Origin: Thiodiazotropha sp040506775
Lineage (GTDB): Bacteria; Pseudomonadota; Gammaproteobacteria; Chromatiales; Chromatiaceae
Direction: 5' to 3'
Length of the DNA stretch: 64,000 nucleotides
Assembly (NCBI GenBank): GCA_040506775.1
Contig: JBEVWC010000014.1
Span: 81,896-145,895, forward strand
Shown here: positions 1 to 8,353 of the stretch, in pieces
Layout of the letters: every line of letters begins with the position of its first letter
Position numbering within the stretch: the stretch's first letter is position 1
Program-made: the position numbers and the translations under genes
The notes under the pieces: generated by a model
The model's database searches: none
What the model saw: the letters and a program-made list of their open reading frames with translations, nothing else
What the model was told of the DNA's origin: nothing

Positions 1-386
1 ACGCTGCCGTTGCTGCCGAACAGCAGTTGCATGGCCACCGCGCCGACAAACGGCGGCATGATCAGGGGGATGATGCCCAGGGTCTGGATCAATACGGAGC
101 CGCCAAAATTGAAACGGGTGGTGAAGTAAGCCAGGGGAATGGCGATGACACTGGCCAGCAGCACCGACATTCCAGCGACATACAGGGAGTTCCAGAAGGA
201 TTCGCGGAACAGGGAGGTGTTGAAGAAGTCCTTGAAATTGACCAGGGTGAAGCCACCGGTGGCCGGATCCTGGAAAGCCACGAAGACCACCTTGAGGACC
301 GGTACCACCAGGAACAGCAGCAGGAACAGGCCCAGCAGAAGCGCAATACTCAGGGGGCCCCACTGCAGACGCGGGTTGGCGTTCAT
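1..386 (-). CDS. ABC transporter permease, N-terminal part (cut by window edge)
   Basis: Reading the minus strand from the ATG at 386 gives an open frame to the window edge, about 128 residues seen. It opens with a long hydrophobic helix (LSIALLLGLFLLLFLVVPVL) and continues into a second membrane segment and a loop rich in PLIMPPFVGA, typical of inner-membrane permeases of binding-protein-dependent importers of the iron(III), phosphonate or polyamine type. It lies 60 bases downstream of a periplasmic substrate-binding protein on the same strand, so the two most likely form one import operon that continues outside the window. The substrate cannot be read from the sequence. The 3' end is missing because of the window boundary, not because the gene is broken. 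Confidence 0.85.
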   Translation of the reverse strand, partial: MNANPRLQWGPLSIALLLGLFLLLFLVVPVLKVVFVAFQDPATGGFTLVNFKDFFNTSLFRESFWNSLYVAGMSVLLASVIAIPLAYFTTRFNFGGSVLIQTLGIIPLIMPPFVGAVAMQLLFGSNGS

Positions 387-446
387 TCAAACATCCTTCG
401 CCAGATCAAGCGGCAGATCGTCAACGGTCTGCCGCCTGGATCGGCG

Positions 447-1805
447 TCAGTCGGCCAGTTTCAGTGCCTGCCGGGCCAGTTCCTCGGCTTTGGTGTAGTG
501 GCTGCGCGCGAAGCTGTCCCACTGCTGTTCCACCTCGGCCTGACGCTGGGGTACCTCATCTGTGGGTTTCTTGCGTTTCTTGGCAAAGATGCTGGCAAAG
601 TCCGGATCATTGGCCTGGGCCTCGGTGACCGGGATTGCATTGACCTGGGTACGCGCCTCGGCCAGCAGTTTGGCGGCCTCCGCATTGGGCTTCCTGTCGA
701 TCGCCGCCTGTGCTTCATGAATCGCCTGAGTGGCGCTGCGCAGTTCATCGGCGCGGAAGGTGATCATCTGGTCGAACAGGGAGTTGACCAGGTTGTAGCG
801 CCCCTCTGAGAGGTCGGAATTGAACTTGACCGCTGCACCGATCGATTTGTCTTTGAACGGATTGGGCAGCCCTTCGGGTGCTTTGGCATAAATCTCGGGC
901 TTCACCGGCAGACGCTGGATCTTGGCATCGAACAGCAGTTCCTGGCCCTCGTCAGAGAGCAGAAAATCGATGAACGCACCCGCTGCCTCCGGATGAGGCG
1001 CGTTTTTCACCATGCCTACATTGGCCGGCACCAGAGCAGTAATAGTGGGGTAGACGAACTCCACCGGGAAACCAGACGCCTTGGATGAAAAGCCAAAGAA
1101 GTCAATCACGATACCGAAACCGAATTCGCCGCTGTTGACACCGTCCGGTACGCCGAAGCTGCGTTCGGTGATGGTTTTGAAGTTGCCGGCCATCGCTTTC
1201 ATGGTGGCCCAGCCCTGATCCCAGCCTTCACCCTGAAGAATGGCCTCCACCGTCAGGTGGGTGGTGCCGGAGCGGGACGGTGCGGACATACCCACATGGC
1301 CGAAATAGACCGGTTTCTTCAGATCCTCCCACTCCAGCGCCACCGGCAGACGTTTGGCCTTGATATAGCGGGTGTTGTACATGATGCCGTAGCCCGATGC
1401 GGCAAAACCGAAGAAGTAGCCATCAGGGTCGTTGATCGGGAACGAGCCGATCATGTCCGGAATTCCCGAGGCGTTCGGTTTGAAGGTCTGCAACAGTCCC
1501 TTACCCTTGAGCACGCCGAAGGCATCCGGTGCGGAGACCCAGAACAGATCGGTGGAATTGTTTGCCGCGGTTTCCTGGATGTATTTCACTCCGGCCGAGG
1601 TCTTCTTGTTGAGTACCTCGACCTGGGTTCCCGGGTGTTTGTTCTGGAATGCCGTCTGGAACACGCTGGTCAGGTCTTCCGGAAACGAGGTTACGATGAC
1701 GAGCTTGTCTTCCATAGCCTGGGCGGGTCGCCATAGGGCCAGCAGGCAGAGCAAGGAGATAAGCAGTCGGTTGATGGTCTGGGTTTTGATCGAGAGTCGG
1801 GTCAC
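447..1805 (-). CDS. Periplasmic substrate-binding protein of an ABC importer
   Basis: The 452-residue product begins with a signal peptide (hydrophobic LLISLLCLLALW, cleavage expected after AQA near residue 30). Residues about 33-330 have the layout of family 1 extracellular solute-binding proteins of the iron(III)/thiamine/2-aminoethylphosphonate group: LVIVTSFPEDLTSVFQTAF at the start of the mature protein and AFIDFLLSDEGQELLFDAK towards the end of the fold. After this comes a charged, alanine-rich helical tail of about 120 residues, not usual in the family, which may be a coiled coil. The gene precedes a permease gene by 60 bases. Its likely role is to capture a small solute or metal chelate in the periplasm and pass it to the permease; the ligand is unknown. 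Confidence 0.85.
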   Translation of the reverse strand: MTRLSIKTQTINRLLISLLCLLALWRPAQAMEDKLVIVTSFPEDLTSVFQTAFQNKHPGTQVEVLNKKTSAGVKYIQETAANNSTDLFWVSAPDAFGVLKGKGLLQTFKPNASGIPDMIGSFPINDPDGYFFGFAASGYGIMYNTRYIKAKRLPVALEWEDLKKPVYFGHVGMSAPSRSGTTHLTVEAILQGEGWDQGWATMKAMAGNFKTITERSFGVPDGVNSGEFGFGIVIDFFGFSSKASGFPVEFVYPTITALVPANVGMVKNAPHPEAAGAFIDFLLSDEGQELLFDAKIQRLPVKPEIYAKAPEGLPNPFKDKSIGAAVKFNSDLSEGRYNLVNSLFDQMITFRADELRSATQAIHEAQAAIDRKPNAEAAKLLAEARTQVNAIPVTEAQANDPDFASIFAKKRKKPTDEVPQRQAEVEQQWDSFARSHYTKAEELARQALKLAD

Positions 1806-1914
1806 GACACATGCTCCTCGGTGTGGGTTATTGTTATGTTGTTTGTCGCCTGTGTTACAGAATTATGACCAATAAGTGGAATCTTGCAATCAGGCCCACG
1901 GCCGATCCGCCGAT

Positions 1915-3828
1915 TCAGCGGTCGTCCGAGCGGATTCTTTGTTGAGGCGTGGGTGTATGGGCTTGTCCATGAGCGGGATCATCAGTGGACCGATACGTGT
2001 GTCCTGAAGGTGAATTCGGACTCTCCAGGGGTTTGTAGATGCGACCCTCGAAGCGCAGGAAGCGAATGAAAAACTCGAACAGGATAAGGCGTGTGGTCTG
2101 AATCATCACCACCAGGCCTTCGATGGCGACGATGGCCACCTGCCCGAGGATGGCGATGGTCCACTGCGCCAGGCTCGAATCCACCGAGTGATACAGGTGA
2201 ATGACCACCATGGAAAGGGCGCCATGGGCGAGGGCGAAGGCACCGACCCGGAGGAACGAGAAGGTGTGTACCACCAGTTGAAACGCGCTCTCGACCAGTT
2301 TGCCAAGTCGGTGTAAGTAGCGTGCCGGTGGACAGGTCCGGCACAGAACCGCAACCCCCGCGAAATACCAGATCGCCGCGGCCAGGGTGATGTACAAGGC
2401 ATTCGGCCAGATCACTGCTGTCGCGGCTGACAGGTAGAGCACGATAACCGGCGCCCCTTCCAGCATCCACATCCCCAGTTCACCCCGCCAGTAGGATTCG
2501 ATGCCTGAGAAGATCATGCCCAGAAGGATGATCGACACTCCCAGCAGGAGGGTCGCAATCAGGGTTTCCTGGGGATGATCGAGCGGACATCCACACAGGG
2601 CGGGCAGAATTCCGGTGGCTCCAAACATCTCTCCGAACACCAGCCCGAACAGTGCGGCGGAGACGCCGCAGGGGATGAGTATCGCCGCCTGCGGATAACG
2701 TTTGGTGGCCAGGGCGCCGAGCATGATCAACATCACCCCGTGGCCCAGGTCAGGGAACATGAAACCAAACAGCAGGGGTACCAGAAACGCCAGCATGGGA
2801 GTGGGGTCGACTTCATTGCGCCCCGGAGCGCCGACCAGGCTGACCAGGTGATGGAACGGCTTGGCCCAACCCCGTCGACTGAGGTAGACCGGGGGTGTCA
2901 GTTCACCCCGGGGCGGACTGAAAACCACCCGGGCATCGATATCCGACTGTCGCAGAATCTCTTCCATGGCATCCGGGTGTGGATAGAGTGTCCAGCCGCT
3001 GATGCGGCAGCTTTGATGTTCCGGGTCGTGATGGATGGCGTGTTTCGAGTACCAGCTGAGCAGACGCATGGTGGACAGGGCGCGGCGCACTTCGAGATCC
3101 TGGCGGTGTTGATCCCGTTCCGAATTAAGACGCACCCGCTCCAGACTGCATTGGGTGGTTCTGTCCCGTACCATCTGACGCTGAGTCATGGGATCGTCGG
3201 GCAACCAGTCGGGTAGCGAAACCAGGCTGCACTGCAGCAGAGCGGCGGTGCCTTCAACGATTTGTTGGTGAGTCGGTTCGCAGACCACCAGCCAGAAATC
3301 CCGGCTATCGCCTGTCAGAACTTCGTTGTAGTAGTCCTTGATGTCCGGATGTTCATCCAGTGAGCCTTTCGGGCAGGCGTAGAGGTGTTTCAGGAGAAAA
3401 CCGCTGTCCTGTCCCATGTCTCCCAGATGGGTCGAATTCTCACCACAGGTTTTCAGATACTCGGCCAGCAGGGTGAGTTGTTCCCGATGAACCGCATTGA
3501 GGCGTATCTGGCGTTGTAATTCCAAGCCCCTGATATGCCATTCATGCAGGGTTTCGATCGCCTGCTCGGCGACCTTGACGGGATCCTGCAGCAAGCGCAC
3601 GGGCTCCGCAGCACCGATCGGCAGTTCCTCGTGAAGGCGCTTCTGCAGGGTGTCGAAGCGGTCCAGGCAGTGGTTGAGCGCGACGCTGTCGAAACAGGGT
3701 TCAACGGCCTCTGTGACCGGCTCAAGCTCGACATTGCTGGAGGTTGCCAGGGTTTCCAGGGCATGTACCGCCTTCTCCCTGGGGACACGGACTTCGAACC
3801 ACTGAACCTGTGTGGGATGTAGTGCCAA
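1915..3828 (-). CDS. V-type ATP synthase/ATPase subunit I (membrane stator subunit a)
   Basis: This 637-residue protein has the two-part structure of V/A-type ATPase subunit I: a soluble, partly coiled-coil N-terminal half (1-340) and a membrane half with about seven hydrophobic segments (345-595). In the penultimate membrane segments it keeps the family's proton-channel arginines, R527 in FLRVGAFALAH and R580 in IQTTRLILFEFF. In the complex this subunit forms the proton half-channels next to the c-ring and anchors the peripheral stalk. No other V-ATPase subunit (A, B, D, E, K) is seen in the window: the flanking genes are an ABC importer downstream and a lipoprotein upstream. The C-terminal 35 residues are hydrophilic and histidine-containing. 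The identification is strong; whether it serves a complete ATPase encoded elsewhere is unknown. Confidence 0.88.
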   Translation of the reverse strand: MALHPTQVQWFEVRVPREKAVHALETLATSSNVELEPVTEAVEPCFDSVALNHCLDRFDTLQKRLHEELPIGAAEPVRLLQDPVKVAEQAIETLHEWHIRGLELQRQIRLNAVHREQLTLLAEYLKTCGENSTHLGDMGQDSGFLLKHLYACPKGSLDEHPDIKDYYNEVLTGDSRDFWLVVCEPTHQQIVEGTAALLQCSLVSLPDWLPDDPMTQRQMVRDRTTQCSLERVRLNSERDQHRQDLEVRRALSTMRLLSWYSKHAIHHDPEHQSCRISGWTLYPHPDAMEEILRQSDIDARVVFSPPRGELTPPVYLSRRGWAKPFHHLVSLVGAPGRNEVDPTPMLAFLVPLLFGFMFPDLGHGVMLIMLGALATKRYPQAAILIPCGVSAALFGLVFGEMFGATGILPALCGCPLDHPQETLIATLLLGVSIILLGMIFSGIESYWRGELGMWMLEGAPVIVLYLSAATAVIWPNALYITLAAAIWYFAGVAVLCRTCPPARYLHRLGKLVESAFQLVVHTFSFLRVGAFALAHGALSMVVIHLYHSVDSSLAQWTIAILGQVAIVAIEGLVVMIQTTRLILFEFFIRFLRFEGRIYKPLESPNSPSGHTYRSTDDPAHGQAHTPTPQQRIRSDDR

Positions 3829-4145
3829 GGTTTACGTCTGCGTACAAATCTCGGGCTGCCGGTAGAGCACCCCTGATTACATTCTGGCACAGCAATTGAA
3901 CGTTGTCTTGAATTGCCGAACGAGGTTACTCCACTCGGCTATCCAGTCAGCCTGGGGTTTGAACCTGACCCGGTTGCGGGGACAACTCTGCTAACTCACG
4001 GGTGATCGTAAGTGGGCTTTGGGAAAACGCCAGGGAAGACCCCGGTTCATCTCCAGGCAGGATCCAGGTGTGATTCAACCTGTTGGATATGAATCAGATG
4101 GTTCCAGGACCCGGGGTGGTGTGGCGAATGATCAGGTGGAATGTC
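3829..4145. other. Intergenic region, nothing assigned
   Basis: These 317 bases lie upstream of the V-ATPase subunit I gene and downstream of the lipoprotein gene, so they should hold the promoter of the former. I see no convincing reading frame, tRNA, terminator or repeat. A TGGCAC motif followed by TTGA near 3891 resembles half of a sigma-54 site but lacks the -12 GC and points away from the minus-strand gene. Confidence 0.5.
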
Positions 4146-4769
4146 TCAGGGGGCTTGCAAATGAAATGCATGCAGCACGCAGGAGCCCCCCAGGCCATCA
4201 GCCTCGCTTACAAGTCCGACACCACGGGCATAATGTTTCCCCTCCCACTCCATGCGTTGTTCATCCTGCAGTTGCGGGTTATCCAGGGAAAAGTTCTCGA
4301 TCAGCAAGGCTTTTATTTCACCCGTGGCGGGTGTTTCAACAAACTCCTCCCCAGCGACCTGACGGTTGCCAATTCTGTCCCCTGGCAATGGGTTCGCGGT
4401 GACCAGCAGGGTTTCATCGGCGAGTGCCGGATCAAAGGTCATGAAGATGCCGCCCAGATCATCCGCGTGGTAGAACAGATTCAGTGTTGAGGGATCATCT
4501 CCGACCTGCAGTTGCCCATGGAAATACTCCGTTCCCTGATGTGCCTCGAGCGCAACGATGGTGAGTGTCTTGTCAAACACATGTTCGCCTTCTACCGAAC
4601 AGCTGTAGTGCCAACGATTGCCGACTGACATGGGAAAATAGGGGGATGTCTTGCGGGGTGTTGCTGCCTTTTCAGAATCAGCAGACAGGCTGTCACTGAC
4701 CACAGAAGTGCAAGAGAGCGTCAACAGACAGACGATTACAGCACATGCGGTTAAATATTTTGTATTCAT
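4146..4769 (-). CDS. Predicted lipoprotein of unknown function
   Basis: The 207-residue product starts with a signal sequence ending in a lipobox (LTLSC, Cys about residue 19), so it is probably an outer- or inner-membrane lipoprotein. The mature part opens with YFPMSVGNRWHYS, a phrase common in secreted beta-rich bacterial proteins of unknown function, and has no recognisable catalytic motif. I chose the ATG at 4769 because it overlaps the stop codon of the upstream peptidase gene in an ATGA junction, a sign of translational coupling. A longer in-frame start at 4790 lies inside the upstream gene. The pairing with an M15-type peptidase suggests a cell-envelope role; nothing more specific can be supported. 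Confidence 0.75.
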   Translation of the reverse strand: MNTKYLTACAVIVCLLTLSCTSVVSDSLSADSEKAATPRKTSPYFPMSVGNRWHYSCSVEGEHVFDKTLTIVALEAHQGTEYFHGQLQVGDDPSTLNLFYHADDLGGIFMTFDPALADETLLVTANPLPGDRIGNRQVAGEEFVETPATGEIKALLIENFSLDNPQLQDEQRMEWEGKHYARGVGLVSEADGLGGSCVLHAFHLQAP

Positions 4770-5449
4770 ACGAGTTCGAAGTGTACGCACCCGTTTCGCT
4801 CCTTGATCACCTTGCCGCTGAGAAGAGACGGATGAGCTCGGGCGACAAGTTTGATGATTTTGACCTGTTGATTATCGATCGATGCCGGACCTCCCAAATC
4901 GATCGCTTTGCCTCTTTGATGGGCGCTGCTTCCAGGTTTTGCGATCGCTTGACCCACGCCGCGCACCATAGTCAGGATTTCATCCTCGTGGGCGAGCATA
5001 TCCGAGCGCGCACTATCGTATTGGGTTTGGCCGTACTTTGCGATGATCGCGGATTTGTATTTGGATGTGTAAAAACGCTGCAATATCCGACGTTGGCTTT
5101 CCGCACTACGGTAACCGCTGCTGCAGTAGCTGCCTTTTGGCAGTATCGGGTTTACCAGGTCCCAGGCGGTTTTCAACCTTCCAGGAAGTTGTACGCCGGG
5201 ACTGACTTTTTTGACGGACCAGTGGTTGAGGTACCTGTGCGTGGTGTGGTTGACCTGGATGACGCCATCAGGAGCGTGCATGAAATGTTTCTGCACATCC
5301 ATGATGCCCTTCATGATTCGATCATCCAGGGTGCCTTGACTGACATAACAGGGAATCTTGCCGATCTCCATGAGCCGACGATGTAAGGCTTTGACATCTT
5401 CAGGTCGATTGGGACATCCCTTGCCGACTGCCTGTGTCAATATCATCAT
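4766..5449 (-). CDS. M15-family (VanY/DacB-like) peptidase-like protein
   Basis: The 227-residue protein carries the zinc-peptidase signature of the M15 family: SSAHQRGKAIDLGG (the SxHxxGxAxD type of motif) and a C-terminal HFEL that would supply the last zinc ligand. These enzymes are DD- or LD-carboxypeptidases, or phage-type endopeptidases, acting on peptidoglycan peptides. An N-terminal part (GKGCPNRPEDVKALHRRL) resembles the start of a peptidoglycan-binding domain. There is no evident signal peptide from the start chosen here. The ATG at 5449 follows AAAGGAGGG at the right distance; an upstream in-frame start at 5521 has no such site. The stop codon overlaps the start of the lipoprotein gene. 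Confidence 0.75.
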   Translation of the reverse strand: MMILTQAVGKGCPNRPEDVKALHRRLMEIGKIPCYVSQGTLDDRIMKGIMDVQKHFMHAPDGVIQVNHTTHRYLNHWSVKKVSPGVQLPGRLKTAWDLVNPILPKGSYCSSGYRSAESQRRILQRFYTSKYKSAIIAKYGQTQYDSARSDMLAHEDEILTMVRGVGQAIAKPGSSAHQRGKAIDLGGPASIDNQQVKIIKLVARAHPSLLSGKVIKERNGCVHFELV

Positions 5450-5850
5450 GATGGAACCCTCCTTTGGTATTACAGTACGGGTACATCGACCGATATCCGT
5501 TAAACGGCGAAATCCCTGCACAGATTGCTGAAGCTGAACATGTGGAAAATCATTCCACTCCGATGTCCGATTGATCGTAAACGGCCATGATATTCCGTAT
5601 CGGCTGCGTATCCCATGGGTCAGTAGTGGTAATTAGTCGCTTGACTTGGCAAAAACAGAAAATAATCAGACGGGTGATATTCGTTCAGGTGACTGTGAGA
5701 CAAGGCAACAATCGAGAAAAAGACGCGTTGACCGGAGTGGTCGAGAACATTGAGATGGATGCAACGTAGGACCGTACCGCCTGAGTGGAATATCAACAGC
5801 CTGTCCGTACCTGCTCCAGGGCAGGTACCAGAAAGCGGATTTGGACGTTA
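5450..5850. other. Intergenic region with a small hairpin
   Basis: About 400 bases between the peptidase gene and the end of the alpha-E operon. No gene is supported. A perfect 8-base hairpin (GTACCTGC / GCAGGTAC, 5807-5828) sits just past the stop codon of the alpha-E gene and may mark the transcript end, although no T-tract follows on the minus strand. Confidence 0.4.
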
Positions 5851-6795
5851 TCAGGCCGCGTCCGGGACAGGCGGCGGAAAGTAGGTTGACACCATCTTTT
5901 CATGTAACTCCGCGAGTATGACCTGCATCTCATCGATGAAATCGTGGAGATACTGGTTGTCCATCTTATCCAGGGGCATGTCCTCTATAGTGCGCTCGAT
6001 CTTGCGCAGGATAAGTACCGGCGCACGGTTTTTCGGCAGGCGTGACAGGTTGTAGGAGATGTTTTCCAGGCAGTAGCTCAGCGAACGGGGAAAGGTCTGG
6101 GTCTGGAAGAGAAACTTCAACACGTCGTTGCGCCGGATGCGCACCTGCATGTGCTGGCGATACATCTGGTAGGCACTCAGCGATTTGAGCATGCTCATCC
6201 ACAGGATGTCTTCGAACGGCGTCAGTTCCGGCGCATCGTCGGGGATCGGGTTTTCACAGCGCACGTCGATGATGCGGGTGGTCATGTCGGCCCGTTCCAG
6301 TTTCCGGCCCAGGTTGAGGAAGTGGTAGGCCGTGTCATGGCTCATGCTGCCCGCCAGCAGACCGGTCAGCATTTGTGAGTTGGCGATGATCTGCTGCAGA
6401 TAGCGATGCCGCCCGTGGCGGGAAAAACTGCTCTGCTTGTTGTCCACTGCCATCTGGTAGTAACTGTTGATCTCTTCCCAGGCCTCGCGGGGGAGGATCT
6501 CCCGGATGGTGCGGGCATTCTCTCGCAGACTTTGCAGGATGCTGACGATCGAACTCGGGTTGGATTCGTCAGAAATCAGAAAGTTGGCGACCCGCCGCTC
6601 GGTGAATTCCGGATGGCGTTCCGCGTATTCCGTGTTGCAGCCGAGCAGACTGATCAGGGCATCCCAGCCAGGGGCGACGTGGGAGGGCAGGTCCAGCAAC
6701 AGGTTGGTATTCACAGTGATCAGGCGGGCCGTGTTCTCGGCCCGTTCCTGATAGCGTCCGATCCAGTAGATGGTTTCAGCTACGCGGGAAAGCAT
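5851..6795 (-). CDS. Alpha-E domain protein (DUF403)
   Basis: This 314-residue, mostly helical protein begins MLSRVAETIYWIGRYQERAE, the hallmark of the alpha-E (DUF403) family. Members are regularly encoded next to a circularly permuted ATP-grasp protein and a transglutaminase-like protein, as here. The biochemical role is not established; comparative genomics (the amidoligase/peptide-tagging proposal of Iyer, Aravind and co-workers) places these genes in a predicted peptide synthesis and modification pathway. The start has GAGGAG eight bases upstream. It is the last gene of a three-gene minus-strand operon, 112 bases after the ATP-grasp gene. Confidence 0.9.
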   Translation of the reverse strand: MLSRVAETIYWIGRYQERAENTARLITVNTNLLLDLPSHVAPGWDALISLLGCNTEYAERHPEFTERRVANFLISDESNPSSIVSILQSLRENARTIREILPREAWEEINSYYQMAVDNKQSSFSRHGRHRYLQQIIANSQMLTGLLAGSMSHDTAYHFLNLGRKLERADMTTRIIDVRCENPIPDDAPELTPFEDILWMSMLKSLSAYQMYRQHMQVRIRRNDVLKFLFQTQTFPRSLSYCLENISYNLSRLPKNRAPVLILRKIERTIEDMPLDKMDNQYLHDFIDEMQVILAELHEKMVSTYFPPPVPDAA

Positions 6796-6907
6796 GTGGC
6801 ACTCCTCGGATAGATTGGGTAGTTACCGTCACATGAGCCTCGTCCCTGAGGATGGGCAATATCCGTGACGCCTCGTCAGACAATTTTTGCATGGTCATCA
6901 TTCGGGC

Positions 6908-8353
6908 TCAGCTGTCGACGATCCAGGTGTCCTTGCTGCCGCCCCCCTGGGAGGAGTTGACCACCAGAGATCCCTTGCGCAGCGCCACCCGGGTGAGTCC
7001 TCCGGTGGTGACCTCCATGTTTTTGCCGCTGAGAATGAAGGGGCGGAGATCCACGTGCCTCGGTTCCAGCAAACCCCGTGCAATGGTTGGCACCGTGGAA
7101 ATGCCCAGGGTCGGTTGGGCGATATAGTTTCGCGGATTCGCCGCAATCAGTTTGGCGAACTCCTCGCGTTCCGCCTTGGTCGATGCGGGACCGACCAGCA
7201 TGCCGTAGCCACCGGACTCATTGGCCGGTTTGACCACCAGGTCCTTGAGGTGGTCCAGCACATAGGCCAGCGAATCCTTGTCCATGCAGCGATAAGTGGG
7301 CACGTTGGGTACGATCGGATCCTGATCCAGGTAGTAACGGATGATCTCCGGAACATACGAGTAGACCACCTTGTCATCGGCAACACCCGCTCCCGGTGCA
7401 TTGGCCAGGGCCACATTGCCCGCTTTCCAGGCCCGCAGCAGGCCCGGTACGCCGAGCATGGAATCGGGGTTGAAAGCCTCCGGATCGAGAAACAGGTCAT
7501 CGATGCGCCGGTAGATCACGTCGACCCGGGACAGGCCTTCGATGTTGCGCATGTAGACACAGTCATCGTCACACACCACCAGATCACGACCTTCCACCAG
7601 TTCACAGCCCATCTGCTGGGCCAGGTAGGCATGCTCGAAGTAGGCGGAGTTGTAGATGCCGGGGGTCAGCACGACGATCTCCGGATTGTCCCCCGGTCGG
7701 GGTGAAAGGGCCGCAAGCGTATCAAACAGTTCGGAGGGGTAGTCGTCCACTGGCAGCGGACTGTAGGTTTCGAACAACTCGGGAAACACGCGTTTGGTCA
7801 CCAACCGGTTCTCCAGCATGTAAGAGACCCCGGAAGGCACCCGCAGGTTATCCTCCAGCACATACATCAGTCCGTCCCGGTCGCGGACCAGGTCGCTGCC
7901 GCAGATATGCGCCCAGATGCCCAGGGGCGGATCGATGCCGACGCACTGGGGACGGAAGTTCACCGAATCGGCGAGCACCGCGGCGGGAAACACCTTGTCC
8001 TTGATGATCTTCTGATCGTGATAGAGATCGTCGATAAACAGGTTCAGCGCCTGCACCCGCTGTTTCAGCCCCGCTTCAACCTGATCCCATTCCTTCTTCG
8101 GGATCAGCCTTGGAATGATATCGAAAGGCCAGGCCCGGTCGATGGAACCCTCTTCCTCGGTGTAGACCCGGAAGGTGATGCCCATCTGCTTGATCGCCAG
8201 GTCGGCACCCTGCTGGCGGGTCTCCAATTCTCCCTCGTCGAGCTTCCGCAGGTAACTGATGAGTTTGCGCGCATAGCCCCGGGCGTTTCCGTTCGGAGTG
8301 ATCAGCTCGTCGTAGAAGTCGTGGTTTTCGAACGACTCCCAATTGATGGTCAT
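6908..8353 (-). CDS. Circularly permuted ATP-grasp protein (DUF404/DUF407)
   Basis: The 481-residue product has the circularly permuted ATP-grasp layout: an N-terminal FRVYTEEEGSIDRAWPFDII block, a central region with DRDGLMYVLEDNLRVPSG (acidic metal and ATP ligands), DDLVV-type strands, and a C-terminal KPANESGGYGM loop followed by YIAQPTL and HVDLRPFIL. ATP-grasp enzymes form amide bonds through acyl-phosphate intermediates, so it may be a peptide ligase, but no substrate is known. Its start overlaps the stop of the upstream transglutaminase gene by four bases (ATGA), so the two are translationally coupled. Confidence 0.9.
   Translation of the reverse strand: MTINWESFENHDFYDELITPNGNARGYARKLISYLRKLDEGELETRQQGADLAIKQMGITFRVYTEEEGSIDRAWPFDIIPRLIPKKEWDQVEAGLKQRVQALNLFIDDLYHDQKIIKDKVFPAAVLADSVNFRPQCVGIDPPLGIWAHICGSDLVRDRDGLMYVLEDNLRVPSGVSYMLENRLVTKRVFPELFETYSPLPVDDYPSELFDTLAALSPRPGDNPEIVVLTPGIYNSAYFEHAYLAQQMGCELVEGRDLVVCDDDCVYMRNIEGLSRVDVIYRRIDDLFLDPEAFNPDSMLGVPGLLRAWKAGNVALANAPGAGVADDKVVYSYVPEIIRYYLDQDPIVPNVPTYRCMDKDSLAYVLDHLKDLVVKPANESGGYGMLVGPASTKAEREEFAKLIAANPRNYIAQPTLGISTVPTIARGLLEPRHVDLRPFILSGKNMEVTTGGLTRVALRKGSLVVNSSQGGGSKDTWIVDS

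Noticed and set aside
3891..3905. Sigma-54-like motif TGGCAC..TTGA
   Set aside because: The -12 element lacks the GC dinucleotide and the motif faces away from the only candidate gene.
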